Shown here one piece after another: positions 1 through 6,059 of a stretch of DNA of 6,059 nt (positions are counted from its first letter, which is position 1; each line of letters opens with the position of its first letter). The notes beneath the pieces are model-generated. The model did no database searches. It was given only the letters and a program-made list of their open reading frames with translations, and had not been told where the DNA came from. The position numbers were made by a program, and so were the translations under genes. Source of the stretch: Gammaproteobacteria bacterium (GTDB lineage: Bacteria; Pseudomonadota; Gammaproteobacteria; Poriferisulfidales; Oxydemutatoraceae); assembly GCA_007570905.1 (NCBI GenBank), contig RKSI01000212.1:1-6059 (forward strand), written 5' to 3'.

Positions 1-285
1 GCACACCGGCTCGCGTCCATCACCACGCTGAACCTCTCCGGGCGCCTGGACAGGACAACGGCCTTGCAGGCCGATGATTTTGCCGGGATGGCGGGGCTGC
101 AAGAACTGGACCTGGGTTTTCTCGGCATCACCGCCGCCAATGAAGCCGGCCTGCCGGAGGGCCTTTTCAGGGACACGACCGGCCTGCGCGTGCTGAACCT
201 GCGAAACAGCCGTTTGACGCCGCTGCCGCCGCGCCTGCTGGCCGACCTGGAAAGGCCGCCGCGCACCGCCGTCGGGTTTGACGCC
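1..285 (+). repeat. LRR array 1 (unit 1, type A): N-cap remnant plus 2 LRRs
   Basis: Residues 1-29 match the part of the LRR N-cap just after its second cysteine (LASITTLNLSG, then ADDFAGM). The cysteines themselves would lie upstream of the window. LRR 1 spans residues 30-58 and is five residues longer than the usual 24 because of extra residues around TAANEAG. LRR 2 spans 59-82 and ends in LLADLE, the same terminal signature as array 3 (LLADLEK, 969-977). The bases at 73-90 (gatgattttgccgggatg) recur exactly at 2539-2556 in array 3, which marks arrays 1 and 3 as sister copies. Confidence 0.85.
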
Positions 286-3200
286 GCCGTCCGCATCGGC
301 GGCATTCAATACCTGATGGACGGCGCGCCAATCACCGCGCCCCTGACGCTGAACGAAGGAGACCGCGTCAATCTCCGGATCAGGGTCGTCGGCGGCGTTC
401 ACAGCACCCTGACGCTGGCTTTCCGGACGGACGGCGTTGCGCTCGCCGCGACGCCGGCAACCATCTGGTTCGGCCCGGACACGAACACGGCGGTCGTTGA
501 ATTGGCGGCGCTGCCGGGCCTGAATCTTGCGGACAGCGACGGCGAGGCGTTCCATCTGTGGGAAATGTTTGACGCCGCGGCGGACGGCGCCGCCGAAGTC
601 CGGGCGCAGGGTTTGCGGGTGAATGTTCGCATTGCAGAGGCTTTTTCACTTGAAGACGCCGACCCCGCGCCGAACACCATCGCCGTGACCGCAGCGACGG
701 GCACGAATGTCGCGGGGGTGGCGCCGACGGTGCGGGCCGCAGGCGTTGCCGTCACAGCCGGCGTGACCTACACGCTGGCCGGCAGCGCCCTGTTCGCGGT
801 TCGTTCAACATCGGGCGAGATTTACTCGACCGGCATTTTGACGGACGGCGACCGCGGCCAACACCCGGTTACGCTGACGGCGACATACAGGGGCGGCGCG
901 CGCAGTCTGCCGCTGGGCATCGGCGTCCACCCCGCAGGCGGCTTTGACATCTGCGACCGCACGCCGGTGGTGCAGGATGAAATCCTGTACCGCGTCAACA
1001 CCCTGACCGAGGTTCGGAGCCGTGGAACCGGATATGATTGCGCCGACATTCCGGCAACCGATATGGCGTCCGTCCGGACGCTGGATTTTTCCGGCTATTC
1101 AACGACCGCGGAAACCCTGCTGGTTCATGATTTTGAGGGGCTGTCCGGGCTGCTCACCCTGGATTTAAGGTCCCTCGGGCTGCGGCGTTTGCCGCCGGCG
1201 GTGTTCGCAAACCTGGTCAATCTGCAAAGCCTGAATATGCGCTCTCTCGGGCTGCAGGGTTTGCCGCCGGGTATTTTCAGCGCCACGACCAATCTGCAAA
1301 CACTGGTTTTAAACGGCAATAATCTGGCGCCGCTGCCGCAGGATATTTTCAGGGGGCTGTCCAGGCTGAACTTTTTGTACATGGATTCTGCCGGCCTGCA
1401 AGAGTTGCCGCCGGGTGTTTTCAGCGATTTGTCCAGCCTGTGGGATTTGACGCTGGGAGGAAACAATCTGGCGCCGCTGCCGCGGGATGTGTTCAGCGAT
1501 TTGCCGGTTCTGATTAATCTGGTCCTGAACGGCAACAATCTGACATCGCTGCCGCAGGGTATTTTCAGGAATCAGCCCTTTTTGAGTTCTTTGTCATTGA
1601 CGGACAACAATCTGGCATCGCTGCCGCGGGATATTTTCGGCGGCCTGAACAATCTGCAGTTTCTGGATCTGGAAGGCAACGGCAATCTGGTGTTGCCGGC
1701 GCAGGTCGTCGCCGACCTGCAAAGACAGTCCTTCGAGGAGTTGGTGATGGAACGCAGTGTTCGCATCGGAGGCGTTCAATACTTGCTGGACGGCGCGGCT
1801 GTCACGCAGTTGGCGCTGATTGAGGGGGAAGGCCGCAATTTTCAGGTCAGGGTTGACGGCGGCGTCGGCAGCACATTAACGCTGGTTGCGCGGACCGACG
1901 GCGCGGCGGCGTCCACCGTGACGCCGGCGATCATCCGGCTCGGCCCGTCCCCCGGCGCCGGCGCGGCGGGCGTGGAGTTGACGGCCCGAACCGTTCCCGG
2001 CCTTGGCGGCGACGCCGGTTCGGTGTCGTGGGCATGGACGGCAACCGAAATCCACACGCAAAGCCTGCGTCTGGATGTGTTTGCGCTGGCCGTCCTTGAG
2101 GACGCCGACCCGTCAACCAACATCATCGCCGCGAGCGCGGTGACGGGCACGCCGGTGGGCGGCATCACGCCGGTGGTGCGTATCCGGCGCGCTGTTCAGA
2201 CGGATGGCGTGATGTATTCGCTGGACGCCGGGCCTGCCGCCTTGTTCGCGGTCAACACGGCATCGGGCGTGATTTTCGCGGCGCGCCAGTTCACGGAAGG
2301 CGATGTCCGTGCGTATCCGGTTACGCTGACGGCCTCGCACACCTCGGGCACGGCGAGTCTGCCGCTGGACATAGAGGTTCGCTCCGGCGTTTCCATCTGC
2401 GACCGCACCCCCGCAGTGCGCGATGAAATCCTGCGCGTTCTGAACAGCCGCTACACCTGCGATGTGGTGCCGCCGGCTGCCCTCGCGTCCATCGACACAC
2501 TGGCCATTCCGCGCCGGCACGTTGACACGCTGCTGGCGGATGATTTTGCCGGGATGCCGGCGCTGACAACCCTGACTCTTGCGGGTCTTGATCTGACCGG
2601 CCTGCCGGAGGGCGTTTTCAGGGGCACGACCGGTTTGCGCACGCTGAATCTGGCGGAAAACCGGCTGGCGTCGCTGCCGCCGGACATCTTCATGAATCTG
2701 GGCGAATTGCGCGGCCTGGATCTGACCGGTCTTGCCGCGACCGGCCTGCCGGAGAGTGTGTTCAGCGGTTTGCTTAATCTTGAAGAACTGGTTCTGTTGG
2801 AAAGCGCCTTGACATCATTGCCGCCGGGCATCATCAGGAATCTCGGCATGCTACGATACATGGAGTTGTCGTTGAGCAACGATTTGACGGAACTGCCGGC
2901 GCCGCTGCTGGCCGATCTGGAAAAGATTCATCCCGTCGTCTCTTTCGGGCTTGACACGGAAGCCAGCCGCCGTTTCAGCGGCATCACAACCAGCCGCCGC
3001 ATCGGCGGCATCCGCTACCGCGTGGACGGCGCGCCCGCCACGGCGCTGACACTGAATGAAGGAGCAAGCCGCAACCTTCAGATTGAGGCGGTCGGCGACA
3101 TTCGCAGCACGCTGACGCTGGTGTTCCGGGCAAGCGCCGGATCGCGTCTCACAGCCGCGCCGCCGGTCATCCGTCTCACTCCGTCCCGAAGAACGACGGA

Positions 3201-6059
3201 TGTGACGCTGGCGGCGCCTGCGGACCTGGGCGCCGGCGACAGAAGCGGCCCGGTGTCGTGGGCATGGACGAGTTTTCTCGGCAACGGACTGACCGAACTT
3301 CCGGCGCCGGATATGCGGGTCACCGTGCGCGACACGCACCGGTTTGAAGACGCCGACCCCGCGCCCAACCGGATTGGCGAGACGGCGCCTGCGGGTGCGG
3401 CGGTGTCGGGCTGGTCGCCGCGGGTTCTGGTGGGCGGCATTGCCGAGGCGAATGTGCGTTACAGCCTGGCGCCGGACGCCGGCCCGTTCGGGATTGACGC
3501 CGCGAGCGGCGCGCTGTCGCCGGCGCCGGGGCAGGCGCTGAATCACGCGACCACCCCGGCCTATTCGGTCACGGTCATCGCGCAAACGCCTTCCGGCGTG
3601 ACGGGGTCGCTGGCGGCGGCCATCGAGGTCTTCACGCTCGCGCTTGAGGACGCCGAACCGGCGGCCAACACCATCGCCGCGACAGCGCCGCCGGGCACGC
3701 CGGTGTCGGGAGTGCGGCCGGTGCTGCTGGTTGACGGCGCCGCCGTCGCGGACGGCGTTTTTTACACGCTGACCGGCTCCGGCTTGTTCACGGTCGCGAC
3801 GGCGTCGGGGATGATTTCATCAGTCGGAGTGTTGGGCGGCGCCGGCGTTCATCCGGTCACGCTGACGGCGACCTACCGGGGCGCGCCTGCGGATTTGCCG
3901 CTGACCATCACTGTTCACGCCGAAGGCAGTCTTAATATCTGCGCCCGCACGCCGGTGGTGCAGATGGAGATTCTGCACCGCATCAACACCTCGACCGGCG
4001 TTCGCAACCCTGCAATAGCATATGCCTGCGCCGCCGTGCCGACAACCCGGATGGCGTCCGTCCGGTTTCTGGACTTTTCCCGCTACACGACGAGCGTTGA
4101 AACCTTGCTGGCCGGTGACTTCGACGGGCTGGCCGGCCTGACCAGCCTGACGCTGGACTCTCTCGGCCTGCGGCGTTTGCCGCCCGGGATTTTCAGCGGC
4201 CTGTCCAACCTGGACAATTTGTCGTTGGTCGACAACTCGCTGGCATCGCTGCCGCCGGATGTTTTCAGCGGCTTGAGCCGTTTGCGGAGTCTGGGTTTGC
4301 AATTCAACGCCGACCTGAAACTGCCGGCGCAGGCCGTCGCCGACCTGGAAGGATTGGACAGCCTTGCCAGTCTGATTATTGACCGCGCGGATGTCCCCGA
4401 TTTTCGCATCAGCGGCTTTCGCTACCATGCACCGCAGCCGGAAGGCGTGCCGGATGATGTGGATTTGCAGGCTGTGGTTTTTGAGGAAGGGGAAGGCCGC
4501 GATGTCCGGCTCGAGGTGGTCGGCGGCGTTCGCAGCACATTGACGCTGGTTCTCCGGGTGGAGGGCGGCAGTCCGCTCACAGTCACGCCGACGACCGTAC
4601 GCTTCAGCCCGCTTTCCAATACGGATACCGCGGTTGTGCGGGTGGCGGCGCCGGTGGATGACACGGTGGACCCCGTTTACGCCTGGGTGTCGTGGGCATG
4701 GACGGCCACGGGAACAGAAATCCGGACACAGCGTTTGGGGGTGACGGTGTCCGACGACAACGGTCTTGTGGACATCGACCGCGCCGCCAACCGGATTAGC
4801 GAGGCGGCGGCGCCGGGCGACCCGGTGTCGGGCTGGTCGCTGCAGACGTTGGTTGACGGCGTTGATGCGATTGCCGACGGGTTCTTACCGTACCGTTACA
4901 GCCTGTCGTCGGACGCCGGCGGCCTGTTTCAGATTCATCCCGTGAGCGGCACGCTGTCGCTGGCCCCCGGGCGGATGCTGGATTACGAGACTTCCACCGC
5001 CCATATAGTCGGGGTGGTTTCGCGGCTGGACCGCACCGAGTGGCGCCTGACAGCGACCATCTTTGTGGACAACGCGCCGGAATTGTCGCTCAGCGGCGCC
5101 GTTACCGGTTCCATTTCAGAGACGGCGGCCACGGGCACGGCGGTGTCCGGCATCGGCGTGTCGCTGCTGGATGACGGCGTGCGCGTGCCGCCCTTCACCG
5201 GGGTTGCCTGGTCGCTGCCGGATGCGGGTTCGCGGGTTTTTCAGCCGGAGCCGGTTCACAGCAGTTCTGTGGTGGTTTTGCGGCTGGCGGGCGCCCTTGA
5301 TTACGAGACGACGCCGGTTCACACGCTGACTCTGCGGGCGGATTATCTGGGCGGATTCGCCACGACGCAAATCACCGTGCAGGTGCTGAATGCGGTGGAG
5401 AGGCTGATACTTGAGGCGGTCGGGACGACGCCGTTCCGCATCGGCGAAGGCGCGCAGCTGGGCGCGCGTGCCGGCGGCGTGCGGGTGACGGATGAGGCCG
5501 GAAACGAACTGGCCGGCGCAGTGTTTGACTTGCAGGACGGCGGCGAAAAATTTGAACTCGTGTCCAACGGCGACATCCTGGTCGCAGACCAGTTGGACTT
5601 TGAGGCCTCCACCTCGCACACGCTGCTCATCACGGCGAGGCGCGAAGGATTGGTCTCGAATCAACTCCGGGTGGACATTGCCGTCGTGGACAGCCCCGAT
5701 GACCTGCAACTCGTGGATCAGTCCGGCGCCCGAAACATCGCGTTCAACACCACCGGCGGCCAGGTTCGCGGCATTGACCTGGTGTTTCAGATTGACGGCG
5801 TCAACCAGGTTGGCACCGCGTCGGCGTGGCATCTGCCCAGTGACGCCGGCCTGTTTGACATTGACAGCGCGACCGGCGTTATCACGCTGCGCGAGTACCA
5901 CGAATTCGCGCCCGCAGACTTTGACATTTTCGTCCGCGCCACCTGGACGGGCGCCGACGGCGCCGCGCCGGGAACGCCGGAGCCGCTGCCGCTGAACATT
6001 GAGATCAACGACGGCGTGCCGGTGCGTATTCGCGTCTTCCTCGAGGGCGCCGTCATCCC
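1..6059 (+). CDS. Giant LRR / beta-sandwich / cadherin-like repeat surface protein, internal fragment open at both ends
   Basis: Frame +1 is open across the whole window: 2,019 complete codons plus two bases, with no in-frame stop. Codons suit a GC-rich bacterium (CTG, GCG, CCG, GGC, GAC common). The translation is a regular mosaic: four LRR arrays, each followed by a beta-sandwich of about 110 residues and one or two cadherin-like domains, then a cadherin-only stretch. Three of the LRR arrays carry a visible N-cap cysteine pair. LRRs and cadherin-like domains are established protein-binding modules, often on extracellular proteins, so adhesion or recognition at the cell surface is the best inference. 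The N-terminus (signal peptide) and C-terminus (anchor or secretion signal) are outside the window, so export route and full length are unknown. Only three Lys (977, 1440, 1850) and six Cys are present. There is no frameshift, so the gene appears intact here. The reading frame is near certain; the function is not. Confidence 0.95.
289..645 (+). other. Beta-sandwich domain 1 (calx-beta/Ig-like), type A
   Basis: Residues 97-215 open with VRIGGIQYLMDGAP, followed by LTLNEG, a GGVHSTLTL strand and a TPATIWFGP strand. The order (EG turn, STLTL, TP..I/V..P, then a strand ending in V-E-L-A-A) resembles calx-beta or Ig-like repeats of large bacterial surface proteins, but assignment by eye is tentative. 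The same framework follows every LRR array here, so it probably caps or spaces the LRR solenoid. This copy lacks the VSWAWT motif of the other three and has LWEMFDA near residue 186 instead. Confidence 0.7.
652..939 (+). other. Cadherin-like domain 1
   Basis: Residues 218-313 start with EDADPAPNTI and continue with a cadherin-type first-strand pattern (A..GT.V.GV), a YTL strand, LFAVRSTSGEIYS (compare cadherin F.ID..TG.I) and HPVTLTATYRG (compare Y.L.V.A.D). It leads directly into LRR array 2. Its closest relative in the window is cadherin-like domain 3b, which also precedes a type-B LRR array; both share PVTLTATYRG and a YTL.GS.LF core. Confidence 0.7.
949..1758 (+). repeat. LRR array 2 (unit 2, type B): Cys-paired N-cap plus 8 LRRs
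   Basis: The N-cap begins ICDRTPVVQDEIL with Cys318, and Cys347 lies 29 residues later; the pair is likely a disulfide. LASV..LDFSG-like and HDFEG segments lead into eight LRRs of exactly 24 residues at 381, 405, 429, 453, 477, 501, 525 and 549 (nucleotides 1141-1716, period 72). The consensus is L..L..L.L..N.L..LP...F..; this 24-residue form with LP and F is the 'typical' class best known from eukaryotic extracellular LRR proteins and also found in bacteria. The last repeat ends LPAQVVADLQ, matching array 4. It is the longest array in the window. Confidence 0.95.
1321..1483 (+). repeat. 144-base two-LRR repeat within array 2
   Basis: The 19 bases aatctggcgccgctgccgc occur at 1321-1339 and again at 1465-1483, exactly 144 bases (two LRRs) apart. 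The protein alternates in step: G-L-Q type repeats with LPPG (405-428, 453-476) alternate with NNLAPLP repeats (429-452, 477-500). This indicates that array 2 grew at least once by duplication of a pair of LRRs. Confidence 0.75.
1759..2091 (+). other. Beta-sandwich domain 2 (calx-beta/Ig-like), type B
   Basis: Residues 587-697 begin VRIGGVQYLLDGAA, then IEGEGRN, GGVGSTLTL, TVTPAIIRLGP, and VSWAWT at 675-680 followed by AT.EI.TQ.L. The EGEGR and AT..EI.TQ features are shared with domain 4 and not with domains 1 or 3, which supports the type-B pairing. The fold call (calx-beta or Ig-like sandwich) is inferred from alternating strands and turn motifs only. Confidence 0.7.
2023..2040 (+). repeat. 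VSWAWT motif, copy 1 (others at 3253-3270 and 4687-4704)
   Basis: The 18 bases gtgtcgtgggcatggacg are identical in beta-sandwich domains 2, 3 and 4, although the flanking DNA has diverged. They encode VSWAWT with two tryptophans, likely one strand of the sandwich core. Domain 1 lacks it. Confidence 0.9.
2098..2388 (+). other. Cadherin-like domain 2
   Basis: Residues 700-796 start EDADPSTNII and show VTGTPVGGI (cadherin G-T-x-V strand), DGVMYSLDAG, ALFAVNTASGVIF (F.V...SG.I) and YPVTLTASHTSG. The final strand LDIEV runs almost directly into the N-cap of LRR array 3. No clear D-x-N-D-x-x-P calcium linker is present at its end. Confidence 0.7.
2395..2940 (+). repeat. LRR array 3 (unit 3, type A): Cys-paired N-cap plus 5 LRRs
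   Basis: The N-cap begins ICDRTPAVRDEIL with Cys800; the partner Cys820 is only 20 residues away, against 29 in arrays 2 and 4. After LASIDTLAI and ADDFAGM come LRRs at 852, 876, 900 and 924 (24 residues each) and a 25-residue last repeat at 948 ending LPAPLLADLEK. Repeats 1 and 2 (GLPEG.FR.TTGLR.LNL) match array 1 closely in both protein and DNA. One of the three lysines in the window (Lys977) sits at its end. Confidence 0.93.
2998..3336 (+). other. Beta-sandwich domain 3 (calx-beta/Ig-like), type A
   Basis: Residues 1000-1112 carry RIGGIRYRVDGAPATALTLNEG, sharing the DGAP and LTLNEG elements of domain 1, then IRSTLTLVFR, and VSWAWT at 1085-1090. The stretch after VSWAWT (SFLGNGL..LPAPDM) differs from domains 2 and 4. 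About 20 residues (981-999) join it to the preceding LRR array and look like a linker. Confidence 0.7.
3346..3639 (+). other. Cadherin-like domain 3a (extra domain in unit 3)
   Basis: Residues 1116-1213 begin EDADPAPNRIGE and show a VSGWSP strand, VRYSLAPDAGPFGIDAASG (cadherin Y.L....F.ID..SG) and YSVTVIAQ. Units 1 and 2 have one cadherin-like domain between beta-sandwich and next LRR; unit 3 has two, and this is the additional one. It resembles cadherin-like domain 4 (shared ANRI/PNRI, VSGWS, RYSL..DAG) more than its direct neighbour 3b. Confidence 0.75.
3646..3924 (+). other. Cadherin-like domain 3b
   Basis: Residues 1216-1308 start EDAEPAANTIAA and continue with PPGTPVSGV, VFYTLTGSGLFTVATASGMIS and HPVTLTATYRG. 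The last block is nearly the same as in cadherin-like domain 1, and the next residues enter a type-B N-cap as they do there. This domain and the following LRR array appear to have been copied together. Confidence 0.7.
3937..4395 (+). repeat. LRR array 4 (unit 4, type B): Cys-paired N-cap plus 3 LRRs
   Basis: The N-cap ICARTPVVQMEIL carries Cys1314, with Cys1343 exactly 29 residues on, as in array 2. The 18 bases cgcacgccggtggtgcag at 3946-3963 are identical to 958-975. LRRs start at 1377, 1401 and 1425, 24 residues each. The first keeps SLGLRRLPP and the last LPAQAVADLE, the same first and last signatures as array 2, which has five more repeats between them. Residues 1449-1465 finish the solenoid. 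Confidence 0.92.
4402..4755 (+). other. Beta-sandwich domain 4 (calx-beta/Ig-like), type B
   Basis: Residues 1468-1585 open with a diverged FRISGFRYH and carry a short insertion (APQPEGVPDD) before EEGEGRD, GGVRSTLTLV, TVTPTTVRFSP and VSWAWT (1563-1568), then AT..EI.TQ.L. It is the last beta-sandwich of this type in the window. The T-V-T-P-T-T-V-x-F-x-P strand is the best match to calx-beta/Ig-like repeats of bacterial surface proteins. Confidence 0.7.
4768..5070 (+). other. Cadherin-like domain 4
   Basis: Residues 1590-1690 show the clearest cadherin pattern so far: ISEAAAPGDPVSGW, YRYSLSSDAGGLFQIHPVSGTLSL and LDYET at 1660-1664 (compare cadherin F.ID..TG.I...LDYE). It ends with FVDNAPE, a degenerate version of the D-x-N-D-x-x-P calcium linker that bridges to the next domain. 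It starts the cadherin-only part of the protein. Confidence 0.8.
5071..5397 (+). other. Cadherin-like domain 5
   Basis: Residues 1691-1799 contain ISETAATGTAVSGIGVSLLDDGV, WSLPDAGSRVFQPEP and ALDYETTPVHTLTLRADY (LDYE at 1766-1769). The closing strand TQITVQVLNAVE has no recognisable calcium-linker motif. No LRR array lies between this and the previous domain. Confidence 0.78.
5401..5700 (+). other. Cadherin-like domain 6 (divergent)
   Basis: Residues 1801-1900 keep IGEGAQLG, VFDLQDGGEKFELVSNG and QLDFEASTSHTLLITAR (LDFE at 1865-1868, the cadherin LD[YF]E motif), then QLRVDIAVVD. The F.ID..TG.I strand is replaced by FELVSNGDIL. Lys1850, one of only three lysines in the window, is here. Confidence 0.68.
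5701..6021 (+). other. Cadherin-like domain 7
   Basis: Residues 1901-2007 carry WHLPSDAGLFDIDSATGVITL, a textbook cadherin F.ID..TG.I strand, then EYHEFAPADFDIFVRATW in place of LDYE, and end NIEINDGVP, reminiscent of the calcium linker (N-D-x-x-P). The final 13 codons (VRIRVFLEGAVI and on) begin another segment cut off by the window edge. Confidence 0.75.

Noticed and set aside
1141..1716. Regular 72-base periodicity considered as a CRISPR array or non-coding satellite
   Set aside because: There are no identical direct repeats with unique spacers. The period is exactly 24 codons, and the translation is a classic LRR consensus, so it is protein repetition.
1759..4755. Beta-sandwich copies considered as additional cadherin domains
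   Set aside because: They lack the F.ID..TG.I and LDYE strands, have their own conserved EG / STLTL / TP / VSWAWT framework, and always follow the LRR array directly.
2851..5901. Long open frames on the minus strand (for example complement 2851-3585, 3820-4428, 5116-5901) that could be read as antisense genes
   Set aside because: They lie wholly inside the frame +1 gene, encode Arg/Ala/Gln-rich low-complexity sequence with no recognisable domain, and repeat in register with the sense repeats. GC-rich codon bias (few TTA, CTA, TCA codons in sense) removes antisense stops.
5063..5995. Shorter plus-strand open frames in other phases (3344-3541, 5063-5329, 5492-5995)
   Set aside because: They overlap the main frame, are Arg/Pro/Cys-rich, and show no domain or sensible start context, whereas the main frame shows clear cadherin motifs over the same bases.
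1..6059. Possible frameshift or pseudogene, given the lack of start and stop codons
   Set aside because: The frame is uninterrupted and domain motifs continue in the same phase from first to last base; the ends are simply outside the window.
1..6059. Mobile element, integron or phage tail-fibre origin
   Set aside because: No inverted-repeat ends, transposase or integrase motifs, or phage structural motifs are seen; all of the sequence is accounted for by the repeat protein.

Overview
The whole 6,059-base window lies inside one protein-coding gene. Frame +1 (codons beginning at base 1, 4, 7 and so on) stays open for 2,019 codons without a stop. Neither the start codon nor the stop codon is in the window, so there is no intergenic DNA, promoter, terminator or RNA gene to annotate. 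The product is a giant, secreted-looking repeat protein that alternates leucine-rich repeat (LRR) arrays, a calx-beta/Ig-like beta-sandwich and cadherin-like domains.

Layout by residue (nucleotide = 3 x residue - 2). Unit 1: end of an LRR N-cap plus 2 LRRs (1-95), beta-sandwich (97-215), cadherin-like (218-313). Unit 2: Cys-paired N-cap plus 8 LRRs (317-586), beta-sandwich (587-697), cadherin-like (700-796). Unit 3: N-cap plus 5 LRRs (799-980), beta-sandwich (1000-1112), two cadherin-like domains (1116-1213 and 1216-1308). Unit 4: N-cap plus 3 LRRs (1313-1465), beta-sandwich (1468-1585), cadherin-like (1590-1690). After that the LRR units stop and cadherin-like domains run to the window end (1691-2007, continuing).

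The most informative pattern is that the units pair as A-B-A-B. Units 1 and 3 share DNA and protein signatures, and so do units 2 and 4. This suggests that a two-unit block was duplicated, and that the LRR arrays then changed length (2 versus 5, and 8 versus 3) while their first and last repeats stayed recognisable. One LRR in unit 1 looks like a direct fusion of two repeats still separate in unit 3.

Other features are only three lysines in 2,019 residues, and only six cysteines, all in the LRR N-caps. Known roles of LRR and cadherin domains point to a cell-surface or secreted adhesin or recognition protein; this is inference, since the signal peptide and anchor lie outside the window. The organism is bacterial by its dense uninterrupted coding and its GC-rich, CTG/GCG/CCG-heavy codon use. 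A proteobacterium is plausible, and a host-associated or marine symbiont is possible, but the window cannot settle this. No gene symbol is recognised.
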